Below, one piece after another: positions 62,123 to 64,000 of a stretch of 64,000 nt of DNA. Source of the stretch: Rahnella sikkimica. Its GTDB lineage: Bacteria > Pseudomonadota > Gammaproteobacteria > Enterobacterales > Enterobacteriaceae. How positions within the stretch are numbered: position 1 is the first letter of the stretch; every line of letters starts with the position of its first letter. A model generated the notes under the pieces. It was not told where the DNA came from. It worked only from the letters and a program-made list of their open reading frames with translations, and did no database searches. The stretch is taken from NCBI RefSeq assembly GCF_002951615.1, contig NZ_CP019062.1, positions 930,001 through 994,000 of the forward strand. Reading direction: 5' to 3'. A program made the position numbers and the translations under genes.

Positions 62123-63597
62123 ATGGCGGTAACTCAGACAGCCCAGGCTTGTGATCTGGTAATTTTCGGTGCAAAGGGCGATCTTGCGCGCCGTAAGCTG
62201 TTGCCTTCCTTGTATCAGTTAGAGAAAGCGGGTCACATTCACCCTGACACCCGTATCATCGGTGTCGGACGTGCGGAATGGGACAAAGCGGCCTATACCG
62301 AAGTGGTTAAAGAAGCACTGACCACCTTCATGAAAGAAAAAATTGATCCGGAACTGTGGGATAAACTCAGTGCCCGTCTTGATTTCTGTAACCTTGATGT
62401 CAACGATCTGAAGCATTTTAAAGTACTCGGCAAAATGCTGGATCAAAAAAATCGCGCCACCATTAACTACTTTGCGATTGCCCCAGGTCACTTCGGCGCA
62501 ATCTGCCGGGGTCTGGGTGAAGCAGGGCTGAACAAAGAACCTGCGCGCGTTGTGATGGAAAAACCACTGGGACACTCGCTTGAGTCTTCTCAGGTCATCA
62601 ACGATCAGGTCGCAGAGTACTTCGCTGAATCTCAGGTTTACCGTATCGACCATTATCTGGGTAAAGAAACGGTTCTGAACCTGCTGGCGCTGCGTTTCGC
62701 CAACAACCTGTTCGCCAGCAACTGGGATAACCGCACTATTGACCACGTGCAGATCACCGTCGCTGAAGAAGTGGGTATCGAAGGCCGCTGGGGGTATTTC
62801 GATGACGCGGGCCAGATGCGCGACATGATCCAGAACCACTTGCTGCAAATTCTGACCATGATTGCCATGTCGCCACCGGCCGATCTGAGCACTGACCGTA
62901 TTCGTGATGAAAAAGTCAAAGTGCTGCGTTCCCTGCGTCGTATCGACCAGTCAAACGTGCGCGAAAACACCGTGCGCGGCCAGTACACCGCCGGCTTCGT
63001 ACAGGGCAAAAAGTGCCTGGCTATTTGGAAGAAGAAGGCGCGAAAAAAACCAGCAGCACCGAAACTTTCGTGTCAATCCGTGTGGATATCGACAACTGGC
63101 AGTGGGCTGGCGTGCCGTTCTACCTGCGTACCGGTAAACGTCTGCCGACCAAATGTTCTGAAGTTGTGGTGTATTTCAAGAGCCCGGCGCTGAACCTGTT
63201 CCGTGATTCTTACCAGCAGTTGCCGCAGAATAAACTGACCATTCGTCTGCAACCGGACGAAGGTATTGAAATCGAAGTGCTGAACAAGGTTCCGGGTCTG
63301 GAACACAAACATCGTCTGCAGACCACCAAACTGGACCTGAGCTTCACCGAAACCTTCAACGAGCAACACATCGCTGATGCTTACGAGCGTCTGCTGCTGG
63401 AAACCATGCGTGGGATCCAGGCGCTGTTCGTCCGTCGTGACGAAGTGGAAGAAGCCTGGAAATGGGTCGACTCCATCATGAATGCATGGGCGGCGGAAAG
63501 CGAAGCACCAAAACCGTATCAGTCCGGTACATGGGGGCCGGTGGCTTCTGTGGCCATGATTACCCGTGACGGCCGTTCCTGGAACGAGTTCGAATAA
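62123..63597 (+). pseudogene. zwf: Glucose-6-phosphate 1-dehydrogenase, one-base frameshift
   Basis: Two frames together give the complete 491-residue Zwf, identical in length to E. coli. The N-terminal part has the Rossmann motif [20 protein letters not shown] and the active-site RIDHYLGKE; the C-terminal part runs from [12 protein letters not shown] to SWNEFE. The first frame breaks at AGFVQGKK, where the DNA has five As (63008-63012) and the protein needs six; it then reads 60-odd unrelated codons to a stop at 63193. Without the slip the enzyme would catalyse the first step of the pentose phosphate and Entner-Doudoroff routes. Codon use and sequence are intact on both sides, so a recent mutation or a read error is likely. 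GAGGAG precedes the ATG. Confidence 0.9.
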
Positions 63598-63610
63598 CCG
63601 GTGATCCTTT

Positions 63611-63639
63611 AAAAAACGCTGCTCATGCAGCGTTTTTTT
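63611..63639 (+). terminator. Terminator between zwf and eda
   Basis: AAAAACGCTGC and GCAGCGTTTTT pair around TCAT with a T-run behind, so eda is a separate unit. Confidence 0.9.
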
Positions 63640-63704
63640 ATGACACATCAATTCTTTTCGCAGTCAGGAATAGTAGTATCTCGTCGAATCGGGTGTGGTC
63701 GGTT

Positions 63705-63740
63705 TCTGGCAACGTTTTTTCTTTCTGAAAAGTTGCCAGA
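63705..63740. repeat. Inverted repeat in the eda leader
   Basis: TCTGGCAAC (63705-63713) and GTTGCCAGA (63732-63740) form a nine-pair stem around an 18-base loop, about 60 bases before the eda ATG. It may be an operator or a leader hairpin. Confidence 0.6.
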
Positions 63741-63801
63741 CCCTGTGGCAGGGGCGCGCCATCAATCACAACGGTGCCTGCGGGCATGAACGGAGAACAA
63801 G

Positions 63802-64000
63802 ATGAAAAACTGGAAAACAAGCGCGGAACAAATTCTGACCTCAGGGCCGGTTGTTCCTGTGATTGTTATCAACAAACTGGAACACGCCGTTCCGCTGGCG
63901 AAAGCGCTGGTTGCCGGTGGTGTGCGTGTGCTGGAAGTGACGTTACGTACCGCTTGTGCGATGGACGCAATCCGTGCGATTGCCAAAGAAGTGCCGGACG
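63802..64000 (+). CDS. eda: KDPG/KHG aldolase, N-terminal part (cut by window edge)
   Basis: The first 66 residues are visible: [40 protein letters not shown] and [20 protein letters not shown]. They match E. coli Eda, including the early Glu of VLEVTLRT. The enzyme splits 2-keto-3-deoxy-6-phosphogluconate to pyruvate and glyceraldehyde-3-phosphate. In E. coli edd lies between zwf and eda; here only a terminator and a promoter region do. GGAG precedes the ATG. Confidence 0.93.
   Translation, partial: MKNWKTSAEQILTSGPVVPVIVINKLEHAVPLAKALVAGGVRVLEVTLRTACAMDAIRAIAKEVPD

Noticed and set aside
1..64000. CRISPR arrays, tRNA or rRNA genes, transposases, prophage structural genes
   Set aside because: No repeat-spacer pattern, cloverleaf, rRNA sequence, transposase motif or terminal inverted repeat with target duplication was seen; a tRNAscan and ISfinder search would be decisive.

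Overview
The window reads as a chromosomal segment of an Enterobacterales bacterium. The right end keeps the enteric order lpxM-mepM-znuA/znuCB and pykA-hexR-zwf-eda. The middle-left carries dsrB and rcsA, and mdoD, foxA and a desferrioxamine operon are present. Protein similarity, as far as it can be recalled without a search, points to a Yersiniaceae relative such as Rahnella, Ewingella or Rouxiella; this is inference. No rRNA, tRNA, CRISPR array, transposase or phage structural gene was seen.

Layout. 0-14 kb: a frameshifted CSS-motif (EAL-type) protein cut by the left edge, a periplasmic alpha/beta hydrolase, phenolic acid decarboxylase with its LysR regulator, divergent eptA and a second lpxA, the DUF969-DUF979-DUF2891 unit, an AI-2E-type permease, an alcohol dehydrogenase, a K+ channel and a cold-shock gene. 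14-17 kb: dsrB and rcsA, separated by a chemoreceptor gene. 17-23 kb: a uronoside utilisation locus (GH88, MFS symporter, DUF2264 protein, divergent AraC regulator). 23-31 kb: metabolic genes (PLP decarboxylase, CoA transferase, LysR/DUF1330/crotonase cluster) and mdoD. 31-38 kb: Fur-controlled foxA, GH3 glucosidase, split chromate transporter, LysR and ArsR regulators. 38-45 kb: a second EF-G, wrbA, then an export-oriented operon (trimeric autotransporter with an N-terminal HTH, lipoprotein, 73-residue protein, secreted PLD nuclease) facing a small HTH gene across a CRP-type site. 45-52 kb: antiporter, znuABC, mepM, lpxM. 52-58.5 kb: desferrioxamine operon dfoJ-dfoA-dfoC plus an MFS exporter, inserted where E. 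coli has pykA next to lpxM. 59-64 kb: pykA, hexR, zwf (one-base frameshift), start of eda.

How the parts connect. Iron: dfoJAC makes and foxA takes up a ferrioxamine-type siderophore, and both have Fur-like boxes. Envelope: eptA (PmrA box), the lpxA paralogue, lpxM, mepM, mdoD and rcsA (RcsAB box) all act on the surface. Central carbon: HexR-like sites lie before hexR and zwf, and edd is absent between zwf and eda. Two genes, the CSS-motif protein and zwf, are each broken by loss of one base in an A/T homopolymer, which looks more like sequence error than biology.

The most unusual things seen are the HTH-headed trimeric autotransporter operon, the ArsR/EF-G2 pair with a palindromic spacer, the LpxA paralogue with Ala at position 173, the fused DfoC with an internal start site, and a CRP-controlled promoter in the dfoJ-pykA gap with no obvious gene behind it.
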